Program-made: the position numbers and the translations under genes | Shown: positions 17,665 to 27,874 of the stretch, piece after piece | Numbering within the stretch: position 1 is the first letter of the stretch | Layout of the letters: every line of letters begins with the position of its first letter | Notes under the pieces: generated by a model | Database searches by the model: none | What the model saw: only the letters and a program-made list of their open reading frames with translations | What the model was told of the DNA's origin: nothing | NCBI GenBank assembly: GCA_041653935.1 | Contig: JBAZEO010000001.1 | Location: forward strand, 1,054,001-1,118,000 | From: JAYEHL01 sp041653935 | GTDB lineage: Bacteria > Chloroflexota > Dehalococcoidia > E44-bin15 | Reading direction: 5' to 3' | DNA length: 64,000 nucleotides

Positions 17665-18114
17665 ATGAGGTTCAAATCTATCGGGGGATACATCACGATT
17701 CTGTTTCTGCTGACTGCGGTGCTGGGAGGGCTTGCCGCCCTGACCTCAAACGGGGCGGTAGCCGCGGACGGGACATTGAACAACAGCAGCATCACCGGCC
17801 TTGCAGTTTCCCCTGCCTTGAATATTACATACTTCGACTATTACACACTATCGGTAAATGTTTCTCCGGACGGAAGAGCGATCAACAATGTTTCTTTTGT
17901 GATCCGTCCGCAAACCGCCGGCGTAAGCAATAGCAACTGGGATTTCTTTACCAACGGGTCACCTAATCCCGATCCCAATGTCCAATTTACCCGTGCAGCG
18001 ACGGAAGGCCCCGCAGGTACCTGGTCGTTTAGCTCTCTGCGGCCGAACAACATCTATCCGGAAATCGCATTTATTCGCGACATAAACTCATCACCATCAA
18101 ATTCCAGGTTCTGA
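17665..18114 (+). pseudogene. N-terminal part of the giant adhesin, ended by in-frame TGA
   Basis: Encodes 149 aa: a signal peptide (YITILFLLTAVLGGLAALTS, cleavage likely after AVAA) and about 115 residues of an exported beta domain. Translation stops at TGA 18112-18114. The next reading frame, beginning ATG 18133, is in the same phase with no other stop between, and continues as the 2474-aa adhesin, which itself lacks a signal peptide. Reading through the TGA would give one protein of about 2630 aa. The simplest explanation is a nonsense change (for example TGG to TGA) or a base-call error; stop readthrough is possible but unsupported. Confidence 0.7.
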
Positions 18115-18132
18115 AGAGACAGCTACCACCTG

Positions 18133-21100
18133 ATGCATTTTAATAATTCGTTCGACATGGGCGCCAACACCAGTTTCTTCATCGAGATTTATGCCACGCC
18201 TAAAACCTCACCCCCTCTCAGTGTAGATATGCAGGTATTCGTTGTGGGCAAGGGATTTAACATCTCTGCGTTTGGGAGCGGGAACCTTTCTAATGAAGCC
18301 TGGAGAGATCACCCCGATGTGGAACTTGTAGGAACCATCAGTCAAAACTCGTCTTTTCACCATACGCACAGCGCAAATTCAAGCCATTTTCTTATAGGCT
18401 TTTCCACCAATAGTTCAGGGAAGGTAGGCAATAAGGGACTCGACATCAGCGGTGATTTCTGGGTCATCCTGACCACCGGACACCAGCTGCAAAACCGCGG
18501 CTGGGACCTGAAATACCATGCCGGATGCAATAACAGCGGCACCTGGTATAAAGGCAGCGGCACAACCTTTACCCTGCAGTCCGGCTGTCCGGATGCGCAC
18601 GTGCACTTTGCGAGAGAATTGCCACTACAACCATACAACGGCATGAATGTATCTGTAGTTGTTGGATATGAAGAGGGCGGTACTGGTTATATTTTTAACG
18701 GCGACCCGGAGCCTTTCTATTTCTCCGAGCTGCCCAACCTGCCGCCTAACCCCAGTGCATTCACTGCGCCGGCTCCCGGTATTTACCAGGGCAATGTAAC
18801 CATCAGCTGGCTCCCTGCAAACGATCCCAACAGGGACCCCGTTACCTATAAAGTATATCTGATTAATGAAAGTGCAACGGAGTACCTAATTGCCAACGGA
18901 ATAACCAACACTTCCCTTGTATTGAACACATCCGTATATGCTGATGGTTTTTACAACATTCGGGTAGAGGCCTGTGAAAGCGGCACTGTTGATGGATTCT
19001 GCACCAGCTTTAATTTGTTATCAAACTTTGATGAAGGCCTTTGCGAATTTTTCAGGATATGGAACGGCGATCCGGAAGACGGAGGCATCGGCACAACAGG
19101 CAATCCGTACCTTATATGCGACGTTTGCGACCTCCAGAACATGAAACTCAACCTCAGCGCCCACTACGCCCTGAACAACAGCATCAATGCATCCGCCACC
19201 TCAGTCTGGAACGGCGGATCGGGCTTCTTGCCCATAGGAAACTCGACGGACCCATTTACCGGCAGCTTCGATGGCCGCGGCTATACCATAACCGGATTAT
19301 TCATCAATCGCTCCACTAACTATATAGGTTTGTTCGGATTCATAGATGCAGGAAGTTCGGTGAGCAACGTCAGTCTTGTAAACGCAGATATAACCGGGCA
19401 CCAGTATGTCGGCGGGCTCGCGGGTACCAACTACGGCTCCGTGCTCAACTGCTCCGCCACGGGAAAAGTGAACGGATTTGAGATAGTAGGCGGGCTCGTG
19501 GGTTACAGCTACTCCGGCTCAGTGTCCAACTCATACTCCACGGTAAACGTGAGTGGAAACACTGACGCTGTCGGCGGGCTCTTGGGACTCAAAGACAGCG
19601 GCACGGTTAACAACTCATACTCTATGGGAAACGTGAGTGGAAACAGCAATGTGGGCGGATTCGTGGGAAAAAATAACGGCGGCTCGGTAACCAACTCATA
19701 CTCCACGGGAAAAGTGAGTGGAAACAGCAATTTCGGTGGTCTTGTAGGGAATAATAGCGGCACGGTGAACAACTGCTTCTATGACACCGATACCTCCGGC
19801 CGGTCCGACGACGACGGACGAGGCGTGCCCAAGAGTACCTCGGATATGAAAAAGCTTGCAACCTTCACAGGCGCCAGCTGGGACATAGAGGGAAACAGAG
19901 AGCATGACCTCAATAACGGCTATCCATTCCTTTCATGGCAGGTACCGGGGAACTCGCCGGTATGGTATATCTCCCAGGTATGCACTTTCTGCGGCGGAGG
20001 CGGGAGCGAAGGTGATCCGTACCTCATCGGGGATGTGGTTTGCCTGCAGAACATGAGTGCGAACCTCTCCGCGCACTACGCCCTGAACAACAGCATCGGC
20101 GCATCCGAGACCAGCACATGGAACAGCGGTGCGGGCTTCGAGCCCGTAGGTAACAATTCGACCCCGTTCTTAGGCAGTTTCAACGGCAGCGGCTACACTA
20201 TCACCGGACTGTTCATCAATCGTTCAACTACCAACTACGTAGGCCTGTTCGGATACATGAACACAGGGAGCGCGGTGAGCAACGTGAGCCTTGTCAGTGT
20301 AAATATTTCAGGAAGCTGGCTTGTCGGCGGGCTTGTTGGTCTCAGCTGCGGTACGGTATCCAACTGCTCCGCCGCGGGGAATGTGAGCGGCGCCGAGTCC
20401 GTCGGCGGCCTCATGGGCTACAACATGGGCACCGTCTCCAACTCTTCCGCCGCGGCAAACGTGAGCGGAACTTATATGATTACCGGCGGGCTGGTGGGAT
20501 GGAACGACGCCAGCAACGAATATGGCTCTATTTCCAACTGCTCTGCCGCAGGAAACGTGAACGGAGTAGGCTCTGTCGGCGGGTTAGCGGGAGAGAACCA
20601 AGGCCAAATATCCAACTCATACGCAAGGGGGAACACGAGCGGAAGCGACTGCGTCGGCGGGCTCGTGGGAAGCAATGACACAGGCGATGGGATAACCGGC
20701 ACGATAGACAACTCATACTCCACCGGAAACGTGAGCGGGGGCAGTAACATAGGCGGACTCGTTGGTTACAACACCAGCAGCTCGGTGAACGGCAGCTTCT
20801 GGGATACGGAGACATCCGGCCGGGCCACCAGCGCCGGCGGCACGGGCAAGAACACCTCTGAGATGAAGGACTTCTCCACCTTCTTCACCGCGGGATGGGA
20901 CCTCATCTGCGAATCGGACAACGGAACCGCCGATATCTGGGGCCTGAACTACAGCGGCACAGACAATAACGGCTATCCTTTCCTTTCTTGGCAGGGATTC
21001 ACGCACAATGTCAGCTTCACGCTGACCTATAGCGCGGGCATCAATGGCTCGTTCATCGTGAACTCGCCGCAGACGGTCGGCTGCGGCGAGGACGGCGCGG

Positions 21101-24100
21101 AAGTGGAAGCCCAACCCTATCCCAACTACCATTTCGTCAACTGGAGCGACTCCGTCACCGATAACCCGCGCACGGATTTCAATGTTTTCGGCAACATCAC
21201 CGTCACCGCAAACATAGTTCTCAACCAATCCACGCTCAACACATCCTCCACAGCGGGCGGCAGTGTGACAAACCCGGGCGAGGGCACTTACTACTACAAC
21301 TACGGCGATATAGTCACCATCAACGCCACGCCTGACTCATGCTACTATTTTGTGAACTGGTCCGGCGACACAGGCACCATCGTCAATGTCAACGCTTTGA
21401 ACACCACGATAACCATGAATGGTAATTATTCGATCCAGGCGAACTTCGCCGCCGAAACTTTCAGCGGCGGGGACGGCAGCGAGGGCAACCCGTTCCTCAT
21501 CCAGAACGTGTGCCAGTTGCAGAACATGAATACCAACCTCAGCGCGCACTACGCCCTGAATGGTAGCTTCAACGCGTCTGAGACCAGCGGCTGGAATGGC
21601 GGCGCGGGCTTCACGCCAGTCGGTAATAATACAGCCCAGTTCACGGGCAGCCTCGACGGGCGCGACTACACTATCACGGGATTATATATCAACCGTTCAA
21701 GCACCGACTACGTGGGCTTGTTCGGATATATCAATACAGACGGCGCGGTGAGCAATGTAAGCCTCGTGAACATGAGCATAACAGGGCATGACAGGGTCGG
21801 CGGACTCGCGGGTGTCATCCAAAATGGCGCGGTGTCCAACTTGTCTGCCGCTGGAACCGTGAATGGAACCGGTAGAGAGATCGGCGGGCTCATCGGTTTC
21901 AACATATATGGCGCGGTGTCCAACTCGTCTGCTGCCGGAACCGTGAACGGAACCGGCCACAATGTCGGCGGGCTCGTAGGTTCCAACTACTACGGTTCGG
22001 TGTCCGACTCATGGGCCACAGGGAACGTCAGCGGAAGTTCGTTTGTCGGCGGGCTCATGGGTTTTAACTGGACCGGCGGCATGGTATCCAACTCATACGC
22101 CACAGGGAACGTCAGCGGAACTTCATACATCGGCGGGCTGGTGGGAGATAGCCAGAACGGTTACGTGTCCGACTCGCATGCCACAGGCAACGTCAGCGCA
22201 ACCGGCGACAACGTCGGCGGACTCGTAGGTTACAATCAAAACACCTCGGTAGCTGACTCCTTCGCAACAGGAAACGTGACCACAACAGGCAGTCCCGCCG
22301 GCGGGCTTATAGGTTTTAACTTTGAGGGCAGCACGGTGACCAACTGCTCCGCCACGGGCAGTGTGAACGGAACAAGCGCTATCGGAGGTCTCATCGGCGC
22401 CAATCAGACCAACAGCTCTGTATCGGATTCATCCGCCGCGGGCAGTGTGAGCGGAAGCCAATTCAAGGTAGGCGGATTCATAGGCCAGAACTACGACAGC
22501 ATTGTGTCCAACTGCTCCGCATCGGGGAATGTTAGCACGGGAGACATAGGCCCGGACAGCAGGGCGGGCGGACTGATAGGCGACAACTCCGGTATAATAT
22601 CCGGCTGCTCCGCCACGGGCAACGTAAGCGCGACCGGCGACTACGTAGGCGGACTAATAGGAAACAGCGATGCTAGCAGCTCCGTGTCCAACTCGTCAGC
22701 CGCAGGCAGCGTCAGCGGACACTCTAGTGTAGGCGGGCTCGTAGGTGGGAAGGAAGGCGGCACGGTGAATAACTCATCCGCCTCAGGAAATGTGAGCGGA
22801 CAAAGCCAAACCGGCGGGCTCGTAGGTTACAACTACGGCACGGTGAACAACTCGCACGCCACGGGTAACGTGAGCGTGAGCGGAAGCGGCAACTATTTCG
22901 GCGGGCTCGTGGGAGTTAACGGCGACGCCGAGCACATCGGCACGGTGATCAACTCATATGCTACAGGAAACGTGAGCGGAAGCGGCAACTATTTCGGCGG
23001 GCTCGTGGGTAACAATGCCGCCGCCGGTACGATTAACTGCTCATATGCTATCGGCAACGTCAGCGCAACCGGCGACTACGCCGGCGGACTCGTAGGTTAC
23101 AACTACGGTATGGCGGCTAACTCATATGCCGTCGGTAACGTGAGTGGAAACAGCGATATCGGCGGGCTCGTGGGTAACAATGACGCCGGTACGATTAACT
23201 GCTCATATGCTATCGGCAACGTGAGTGGAAGCAGCAATGTCGGCGGGCTCATCGGCGTCAACGGGGGAATTGTCTCCAGCAGCTTCTACGACACTAACAC
23301 ATCAGGCCGGAACGACAACGACGGCAGGGGCGTACCCAAGACCACGGCGGAGATGAACTCCTTCTCAACCTTCTACAATGCGAGTTGGGACCTCATCTGC
23401 GAAATAACGAATGGAACGGACGATATCTGGGGCATCGACCAGAGCGGCACTGATAATAACGGCTATCCCTTCCTATGGTGGCAGGGGCTTACTCACAACG
23501 TCAGCTTCACGATGAACCTCTCCTCTACTGACGGCGGCAATGTCAGCACCCCGGGCGAGGGCACGTTCGGCCCGTATAACTGCGGCCAGGTCGTACCCAT
23601 AGAGGCCGCGCCCGACAGCGGATATTTCTTCCTTTACTGGACGAGCAATACGAGCACCATAGCAGATATCAACAACCCCAATACTTCAGTAACTATGTAC
23701 GGCAACTACTCCATCCAGGCTAACTTCACCGATGTAATGTATAACCTCTCCACAGCCAGCACCGCCGGCGGCAATGTAACCGTGCCAGGGGAAGGCACCT
23801 ATTCCTACGGCGGGGGGCATTTAGTTACAATCAATGCCTCTCCCGATCCCTGCTACTATTTCATCAGTTGGACCGGCGATACCGGCAATATATCCGATGT
23901 TAACAATCCCAACACCTCAATAACCATGAACGGCAACTATTCCATCCAGGCCAACTTCGCCATTAACATCTCAACCCTGACTTATACCGCGAACGCGGGC
24001 GGCACCGTAAACAATACCACCCCGCAGGTTGTGACCTGCGGCGAAAACGGCTCGCCCGTTCTGGCCATCCCCAACGCCTGCTACCATTTCGTCAACTGGA

Positions 24101-25557
24101 GCGACTCCATCACCGACAACCCGCGCACAGATACCAATGTCACAAACAACATCACCGTTGCCGCAAACTTCGCCATTAATACCTCAACCCTGACCTATAC
24201 CGCGAACGCGGGCGGCACCATCAACGGCGCGTCGCCGCAGATAGTCAACTGCGGCGAGGATGGCTCGGCAGTAGAGGCTGTACCCAACGCCTGCTACCAT
24301 TTCGTCAACTGGAACGACAGCTCAACCCAGAACCCGCGCACAGATACCAATGTCACAAACAACATCACCGTTGCCGCAAACTTCGCCATCAATACCTCAA
24401 CCCTGACCTATACCGCGAACGCGGGCGGCACCATCAACGGCGCGTCGCCGCAGGTTGTGAACTGCAGCGAGAATGGCTCGGCAGTAGAGGCCGTCCCCAA
24501 CGCATGCTACTATTTCGTCAACTGGAGCGACTCCATCACCGACAACCCGCGCACAGATACTGCTACATCTGTCAATCAAACTTTCTCTGCCAACTTCGCC
24601 ATCTATCAGTACACGCTGACATACACGGCAGGAGCCAACGGCTCTATCAACGGCACATCGCCGCAGACGGTCAACTGCGGCGCGAGCGGCACGGCGGTGA
24701 GGGCTGTGCCGGACGCAGGCTACCGCTTCTTTAACTGGAGCGACGGCAGAACCGTGAACCCGCGCACGGACACCAATGTGCAGAGCGACATCACGGTTAC
24801 CGCCAACTTCCGCCTTGGTGGCGGAGGCGGTGGCGGAGGGGGATCTGTAGCTAGCCAGGTCCTCACTATAAACGTCTTCAACGAGACCAGCACGGGTATC
24901 ATAGATAATAGCGGCGTGCTGCAGCAGGACGTCGACGCCGTATCGCAGGACGGCAGGGTGTCCATCCACATACCTGCGGGCACCGCGGCACTGGCACAGG
25001 ACGGCAACTCTCTCACCCAGATCGACGTCCACATCCTTGATGAATATCCCGAGCCGCCTGACGGCAAGATAGTCGTCGCGGCCTTCGACTTCGAGCCGGA
25101 CGGGGCCACGTTCAACCCCGCCATACAGATAACCATAACATACGATCCCGCCACACTGCCCGAAGGCGCGGATGAATCTCAGTTGGTTATAGCCTTCTAT
25201 AATGAAGCGGCCGGTCAGTGGGAATACTTAAGCGGAACGGTGAACCCCGATACAAACACGATAACCTTCTCCATAACACACTTCACCGTCTTTGCCATAA
25301 TGGCCGCGAGCGAATCCGGCGCCGCGCCCGCCACAACACCGACGCCAACGCCGACGCCTGAGCCCACGGTAGAGCCTACGTCAACCCCCACAGTGTCGCC
25401 GGCCCCGACACCAACGGCTACGCCGACAGCGACACCCGCGGCAGGCGATAAAGGTGACAATAGACCGGACGACTGGGTGATAGCAGTTCTTGCTGTGGTA
25501 CTTGGAACGCTTCTTGCAGTATTTATCGGAGCAGTAGTAATAAGAGCGAGGAAATAA
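18133..25557 (+). CDS. Giant GLUG/InlB-repeat surface adhesin, membrane anchored
   Basis: 2474 aa that continue in frame from the signal-peptide ORF 17665-18114 across one TGA. Order: novel N-terminal beta region; an Fn3-like domain (about 205-290); three blocks of GLUG repeats (about 415-550, 715-890, 1190-1720), 32 units in total with the pattern VGGLVGxNxGxVSNSxATGNVSG, each block led by a CxLQNMxxNLSAHYALN segment; InlB-B-like repeats of about 71 residues (957-1107 and 1790-2226; YTANAGGTINGASPQ...NPRTD); a nine-Gly linker; a ZU5-like domain shared with the protein at 12493; a Thr/Pro-rich stalk; and a C-terminal helix plus RARK. No good ribosome site precedes ATG 18133, so expression without the upstream start is doubtful. 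Adhesion is inferred from the repeats. Confidence 0.85.
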   Translation: MHFNNSFDMGANTSFFIEIYATPKTSPPLSVDMQVFVVGKGFNISAFGSGNLSNEAWRDHPDVELVGTISQNSSFHHTHSANSSHFLIGFSTNSSGKVGNKGLDISGDFWVILTTGHQLQNRGWDLKYHAGCNNSGTWYKGSGTTFTLQSGCPDAHVHFARELPLQPYNGMNVSVVVGYEEGGTGYIFNGDPEPFYFSELPNLPPNPSAFTAPAPGIYQGNVTISWLPANDPNRDPVTYKVYLINESATEYLIANGITNTSLVLNTSVYADGFYNIRVEACESGTVDGFCTSFNLLSNFDEGLCEFFRIWNGDPEDGGIGTTGNPYLICDVCDLQNMKLNLSAHYALNNSINASATSVWNGGSGFLPIGNSTDPFTGSFDGRGYTITGLFINRSTNYIGLFGFIDAGSSVSNVSLVNADITGHQYVGGLAGTNYGSVLNCSATGKVNGFEIVGGLVGYSYSGSVSNSYSTVNVSGNTDAVGGLLGLKDSGTVNNSYSMGNVSGNSNVGGFVGKNNGGSVTNSYSTGKVSGNSNFGGLVGNNSGTVNNCFYDTDTSGRSDDDGRGVPKSTSDMKKLATFTGASWDIEGNREHDLNNGYPFLSWQVPGNSPVWYISQVCTFCGGGGSEGDPYLIGDVVCLQNMSANLSAHYALNNSIGASETSTWNSGAGFEPVGNNSTPFLGSFNGSGYTITGLFINRSTTNYVGLFGYMNTGSAVSNVSLVSVNISGSWLVGGLVGLSCGTVSNCSAAGNVSGAESVGGLMGYNMGTVSNSSAAANVSGTYMITGGLVGWNDASNEYGSISNCSAAGNVNGVGSVGGLAGENQGQISNSYARGNTSGSDCVGGLVGSNDTGDGITGTIDNSYSTGNVSGGSNIGGLVGYNTSSSVNGSFWDTETSGRATSAGGTGKNTSEMKDFSTFFTAGWDLICESDNGTADIWGLNYSGTDNNGYPFLSWQGFTHNVSFTLTYSAGINGSFIVNSPQTVGCGEDGAEVEAQPYPNYHFVNWSDSVTDNPRTDFNVFGNITVTANIVLNQSTLNTSSTAGGSVTNPGEGTYYYNYGDIVTINATPDSCYYFVNWSGDTGTIVNVNALNTTITMNGNYSIQANFAAETFSGGDGSEGNPFLIQNVCQLQNMNTNLSAHYALNGSFNASETSGWNGGAGFTPVGNNTAQFTGSLDGRDYTITGLYINRSSTDYVGLFGYINTDGAVSNVSLVNMSITGHDRVGGLAGVIQNGAVSNLSAAGTVNGTGREIGGLIGFNIYGAVSNSSAAGTVNGTGHNVGGLVGSNYYGSVSDSWATGNVSGSSFVGGLMGFNWTGGMVSNSYATGNVSGTSYIGGLVGDSQNGYVSDSHATGNVSATGDNVGGLVGYNQNTSVADSFATGNVTTTGSPAGGLIGFNFEGSTVTNCSATGSVNGTSAIGGLIGANQTNSSVSDSSAAGSVSGSQFKVGGFIGQNYDSIVSNCSASGNVSTGDIGPDSRAGGLIGDNSGIISGCSATGNVSATGDYVGGLIGNSDASSSVSNSSAAGSVSGHSSVGGLVGGKEGGTVNNSSASGNVSGQSQTGGLVGYNYGTVNNSHATGNVSVSGSGNYFGGLVGVNGDAEHIGTVINSYATGNVSGSGNYFGGLVGNNAAAGTINCSYAIGNVSATGDYAGGLVGYNYGMAANSYAVGNVSGNSDIGGLVGNNDAGTINCSYAIGNVSGSSNVGGLIGVNGGIVSSSFYDTNTSGRNDNDGRGVPKTTAEMNSFSTFYNASWDLICEITNGTDDIWGIDQSGTDNNGYPFLWWQGLTHNVSFTMNLSSTDGGNVSTPGEGTFGPYNCGQVVPIEAAPDSGYFFLYWTSNTSTIADINNPNTSVTMYGNYSIQANFTDVMYNLSTASTAGGNVTVPGEGTYSYGGGHLVTINASPDPCYYFISWTGDTGNISDVNNPNTSITMNGNYSIQANFAINISTLTYTANAGGTVNNTTPQVVTCGENGSPVLAIPNACYHFVNWSDSITDNPRTDTNVTNNITVAANFAINTSTLTYTANAGGTINGASPQIVNCGEDGSAVEAVPNACYHFVNWNDSSTQNPRTDTNVTNNITVAANFAINTSTLTYTANAGGTINGASPQVVNCSENGSAVEAVPNACYYFVNWSDSITDNPRTDTATSVNQTFSANFAIYQYTLTYTAGANGSINGTSPQTVNCGASGTAVRAVPDAGYRFFNWSDGRTVNPRTDTNVQSDITVTANFRLGGGGGGGGGSVASQVLTINVFNETSTGIIDNSGVLQQDVDAVSQDGRVSIHIPAGTAALAQDGNSLTQIDVHILDEYPEPPDGKIVVAAFDFEPDGATFNPAIQITITYDPATLPEGADESQLVIAFYNEAAGQWEYLSGTVNPDTNTITFSITHFTVFAIMAASESGAAPATTPTPTPTPEPTVEPTSTPTVSPAPTPTATPTATPAAGDKGDNRPDDWVIAVLAVVLGTLLAVFIGAVVIRARK
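23971..24609 (+). repeat. Three tandem 213-bp coding repeats
   Basis: Units starting at 23971, 24184 and 24397 repeat every 213 bp (71 codons) with very high DNA identity; a fourth, diverged unit follows from about 24610. They encode InlB-B-like modules and could recombine to change protein length. Confidence 0.88.
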
Positions 25558-25584
25558 CAGACGGCAGGTGCTGGTAATCTTTAA

Positions 25585-26613
25585 CTAGCGCTGCGGCTCG
25601 ATAATGACCTTGATGCATTCCCTGCCGGAGGCCACCAGCTTGAAGCCTTTACCTATCTCAGCCAGCGGCAAGCGATGCGTTATCATCCTGCTCAGGCACA
25701 CCCTGCGGCTGGCGATAAGCTCCAGCGCCGTGGCATAGTCCGCGGGGCTGCCCGCGTACGAGGTTGTGAGCGTGATATCGTTCTTGTAGAACAGCTTGTT
25801 CACCGGCAGCGAGAGCCGGTACTGCGGCTCGGGCGGCGCGAAGAACAGCACGGTGCCGCCGCGCTCTACGAGGTTTATCGATTGATCGAAAGCGGACGGC
25901 ACAGTGGTGCAGACGATGACCAGATCAGCAAGACGACCATCGTTGAATCGACGCAGGTGAGAAGAGATATCCTCATTAGCGTTCAGCGCAGCATACGCCC
26001 CGAAGCGTCCCGCCGCCTCCAATCGCGCATCCAAAACATCCGTCGCTATGATTCGAGTTGCCCCCAGCAGCCCGGCCAGGTGTATGTGCATGAGCCCGGC
26101 GATGCCGCTGCCCATAATCAGCACGCTCTGCCCCGGCTGCAGCCGCGCCATGCGCTGGCCGCGCAGCACGCAGGCCAGCGGCTCGGTGAAGCTGGCATCC
26201 TCGAACGAGACGCCCTCGGGAATCTTGAACACGCCGCGGTCAACGTTGATCGCCGGGATGCGCACGAACTCGGCAAAGCCGCCGGGATCGAATTTGGTGC
26301 GCCGCAATGTATCACAGGAGGTGTGATGGCCGCTCAGACAATATTGGCAGGTATTGCAGGGTACATGATGCGCGGCAGTAACACGATCGCCCTCTTTGTA
26401 AGATTCGACGCCCTTGCCGACCTCGACGATGACGCCGGCGATCTCATGCCCGAGAACTAGAGGAGCCTTAGGCAAGCGGTCCCATTCCGCCACATCGCTG
26501 CCACAGATGCCGCTGGCCTCGATGCGCACCAGCAGCTCGCCGGGCCCGATCTTGGGCACCGGCCTCTCTTCGATACGAACGTCGTTGTTGTTATAGTAGA
26601 CCGCGACACGCAT
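25585..26613 (-). CDS. Zinc-dependent medium-chain alcohol dehydrogenase
   Basis: NAD(P)-dependent alcohol/polyol dehydrogenase of the sorbitol/threonine dehydrogenase group, 342 aa. Catalytic zinc ligands appear in GICGSDV, GHEIAGVI and TEPLACV; the structural-zinc lobe has four Cys (PCNTCQYCLSGHHTSC); the nucleotide fold starts with VLIMGSGIAGLMH. Start is ATG 26613 with AGGAT five bases upstream. It lies 53 bp after the LsrF-like aldolase on the same strand, so the two probably form a small sugar or sugar-acid degradation operon. Substrate not determinable. Confidence 0.9.
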   Translation of the reverse strand: MRVAVYYNNNDVRIEERPVPKIGPGELLVRIEASGICGSDVAEWDRLPKAPLVLGHEIAGVIVEVGKGVESYKEGDRVTAAHHVPCNTCQYCLSGHHTSCDTLRRTKFDPGGFAEFVRIPAINVDRGVFKIPEGVSFEDASFTEPLACVLRGQRMARLQPGQSVLIMGSGIAGLMHIHLAGLLGATRIIATDVLDARLEAAGRFGAYAALNANEDISSHLRRFNDGRLADLVIVCTTVPSAFDQSINLVERGGTVLFFAPPEPQYRLSLPVNKLFYKNDITLTTSYAGSPADYATALELIASRRVCLSRMITHRLPLAEIGKGFKLVASGRECIKVIIEPQR

Positions 26614-26666
26614 GGATAATCCTAAGTGCATTTAGACGACTTTACCGGTTGACATCGCAAGGAAGT

Positions 26667-27494
26667 TTACTTCTGCTTCATCTTCCTGACGTATTTCTTC
26701 CTGGTCTCTTCGCTCTTCTCGCTGTTATATATCTCCTGGGCCTCCATCGGAGACACGTCCCGATGGACTATGGCCCTGAGCGCCTTGATCATGGCTATAG
26801 GATACTCGTTCTGCCAGATGTTCCGGCCAAGGTTGATCCCGATGGCCCCCTTCTGCATACCATCATAGACAAAGCTGAAGACCTCTTTCTCCGTCTCAAC
26901 CTGAGGCCCGCCGGCCATGATCACGGGGACCGGGCATCCGTTCACAACCTTCTCGAAGTTCTCGCACCAGTACGTCTTTACCACGCGCGCCCCGAGCTCG
27001 GCCGCAATCCGAGAGGCAAGAGCCAGATACCTGGCATCGCGCTTCTCCAGTTCCTTGCCGACAGCGGTAACGGCCATCACCGGTATGCCGTACCTTTCAC
27101 CTTCATCGACCAGCTTCGCCAGGTTTAACAGTGACTGTTTCTCATAATCGGTGCCGACAAAGATGGATATCCCCAATGCCGATACATTCAGACGAATAGC
27201 ATCCTCTATAGATGTCGTGATCCCTTCATCGGCAAGGTCGGGCCCGACGACGCTGGAGCCGCCGGAGACACGGAGGATAATAGGCTTAGAGCCCTTGGGA
27301 TCGATGGCCTGGCGCAGGACACCCCTTGTGACGAAAACTGCATCGCAATAAGGCAGAAGAGGCTTCAAAGTATCACCGGGTTTCTCCAGCTTCCTCGTAG
27401 GCCCCTGAAAATACCCGTGGTCGATGGGCACAATCAGGCAGTGCCCATCGCGCTGCACGACCTGCGAAATTCTGTTCTTAAATCCCCAATCCAT
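26667..27494 (-). CDS. LsrF-like class I (DeoC/FbaB family) aldolase
   Basis: 275 aa resembling LsrF, which in enteric bacteria cleaves the phosphorylated AI-2 derivative 3-hydroxy-5-phosphonooxypentane-2,4-dione. Shared features: MDWGFKNRISQ (LsrF: ALDWGMQSRLS), PIDHGYFQGPT, VTRGVLR, the Schiff-base region VVKTYW, and INLGRNIWQNEYP. No lsr transporter, kinase or regulator is nearby; the only partner is the zinc dehydrogenase downstream. So the substrate may be another phosphoketose, and quorum-signal processing should not be assumed. Gap upstream is filled by repeats. Confidence 0.85.
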   Translation of the reverse strand: MDWGFKNRISQVVQRDGHCLIVPIDHGYFQGPTRKLEKPGDTLKPLLPYCDAVFVTRGVLRQAIDPKGSKPIILRVSGGSSVVGPDLADEGITTSIEDAIRLNVSALGISIFVGTDYEKQSLLNLAKLVDEGERYGIPVMAVTAVGKELEKRDARYLALASRIAAELGARVVKTYWCENFEKVVNGCPVPVIMAGGPQVETEKEVFSFVYDGMQKGAIGINLGRNIWQNEYPIAMIKALRAIVHRDVSPMEAQEIYNSEKSEETRKKYVRKMKQK

Positions 27495-27559
27495 AATCGT
27501 GTCCCTTTCCTAATACATGCTCGTGTCAGTAGTTTATTAGTTGGGTTGCCTTTAGTCAA

Positions 27560-27874
27560 GTTCGTTCTCTCCCTGCGGAGGGAGGTCTTATTGAACTCAC
27601 CCTAGCCATCTCTTTGTTAAAGAGAGGGTAGCTATCCCCCCATTTCCCAGCTGCGGCGCGCATACCCTCACCCTAACCCTCTCCCTGCGGAGGGAGAGGG
27701 AGATGTTTTTAAGGCTATCTCCCCCTAACCCCCTCTTCTAAAAAGAGGGGGAACTGATACGTCTCGCAGATTATTCGAACGACATTTATAGCCCTCTGCT
27801 TTCAAAAAGAGAAGTTAGCTATCTAGGCACATACTCCAGCCACTGACTTTTAGGAAGGGTTAGCTCCTACATGC
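27560..27874. repeat. Composite block of intergenic repeats
   Basis: The 595-bp gap between the aldolase and the desulforedoxin genes has no gene. It holds two CTCTCCCTGCGGAGGGAG elements (27571-27590 and 27665-27703), CTCTTTGTTAAAGAGAG (27611-27628), the TTTTTAAGGCTATCTCCCCC stretch and a CCCCCTCTTCTAAAAAGAGG hairpin (27730-27751), in the same order as parts of 7436-7527. Confidence 0.8.

Noticed and set aside
18112..18114. Selenocysteine or a changed genetic code at the in-frame TGA
   Set aside because: No SECIS-like hairpin was noticed right after it, the upstream residue context is not a redox motif, and other genes here use TGA as stop.
19370..23290. Regularly spaced short repeats that could suggest a CRISPR array
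   Set aside because: They are in frame, degenerate and encode GLUG protein repeats; there are no constant-length spacers and no cas genes.
24397..25032. A 211-codon minus-strand open frame
   Set aside because: Antisense of the repeat region of the adhesin; its own repeats mirror the InlB-like units.
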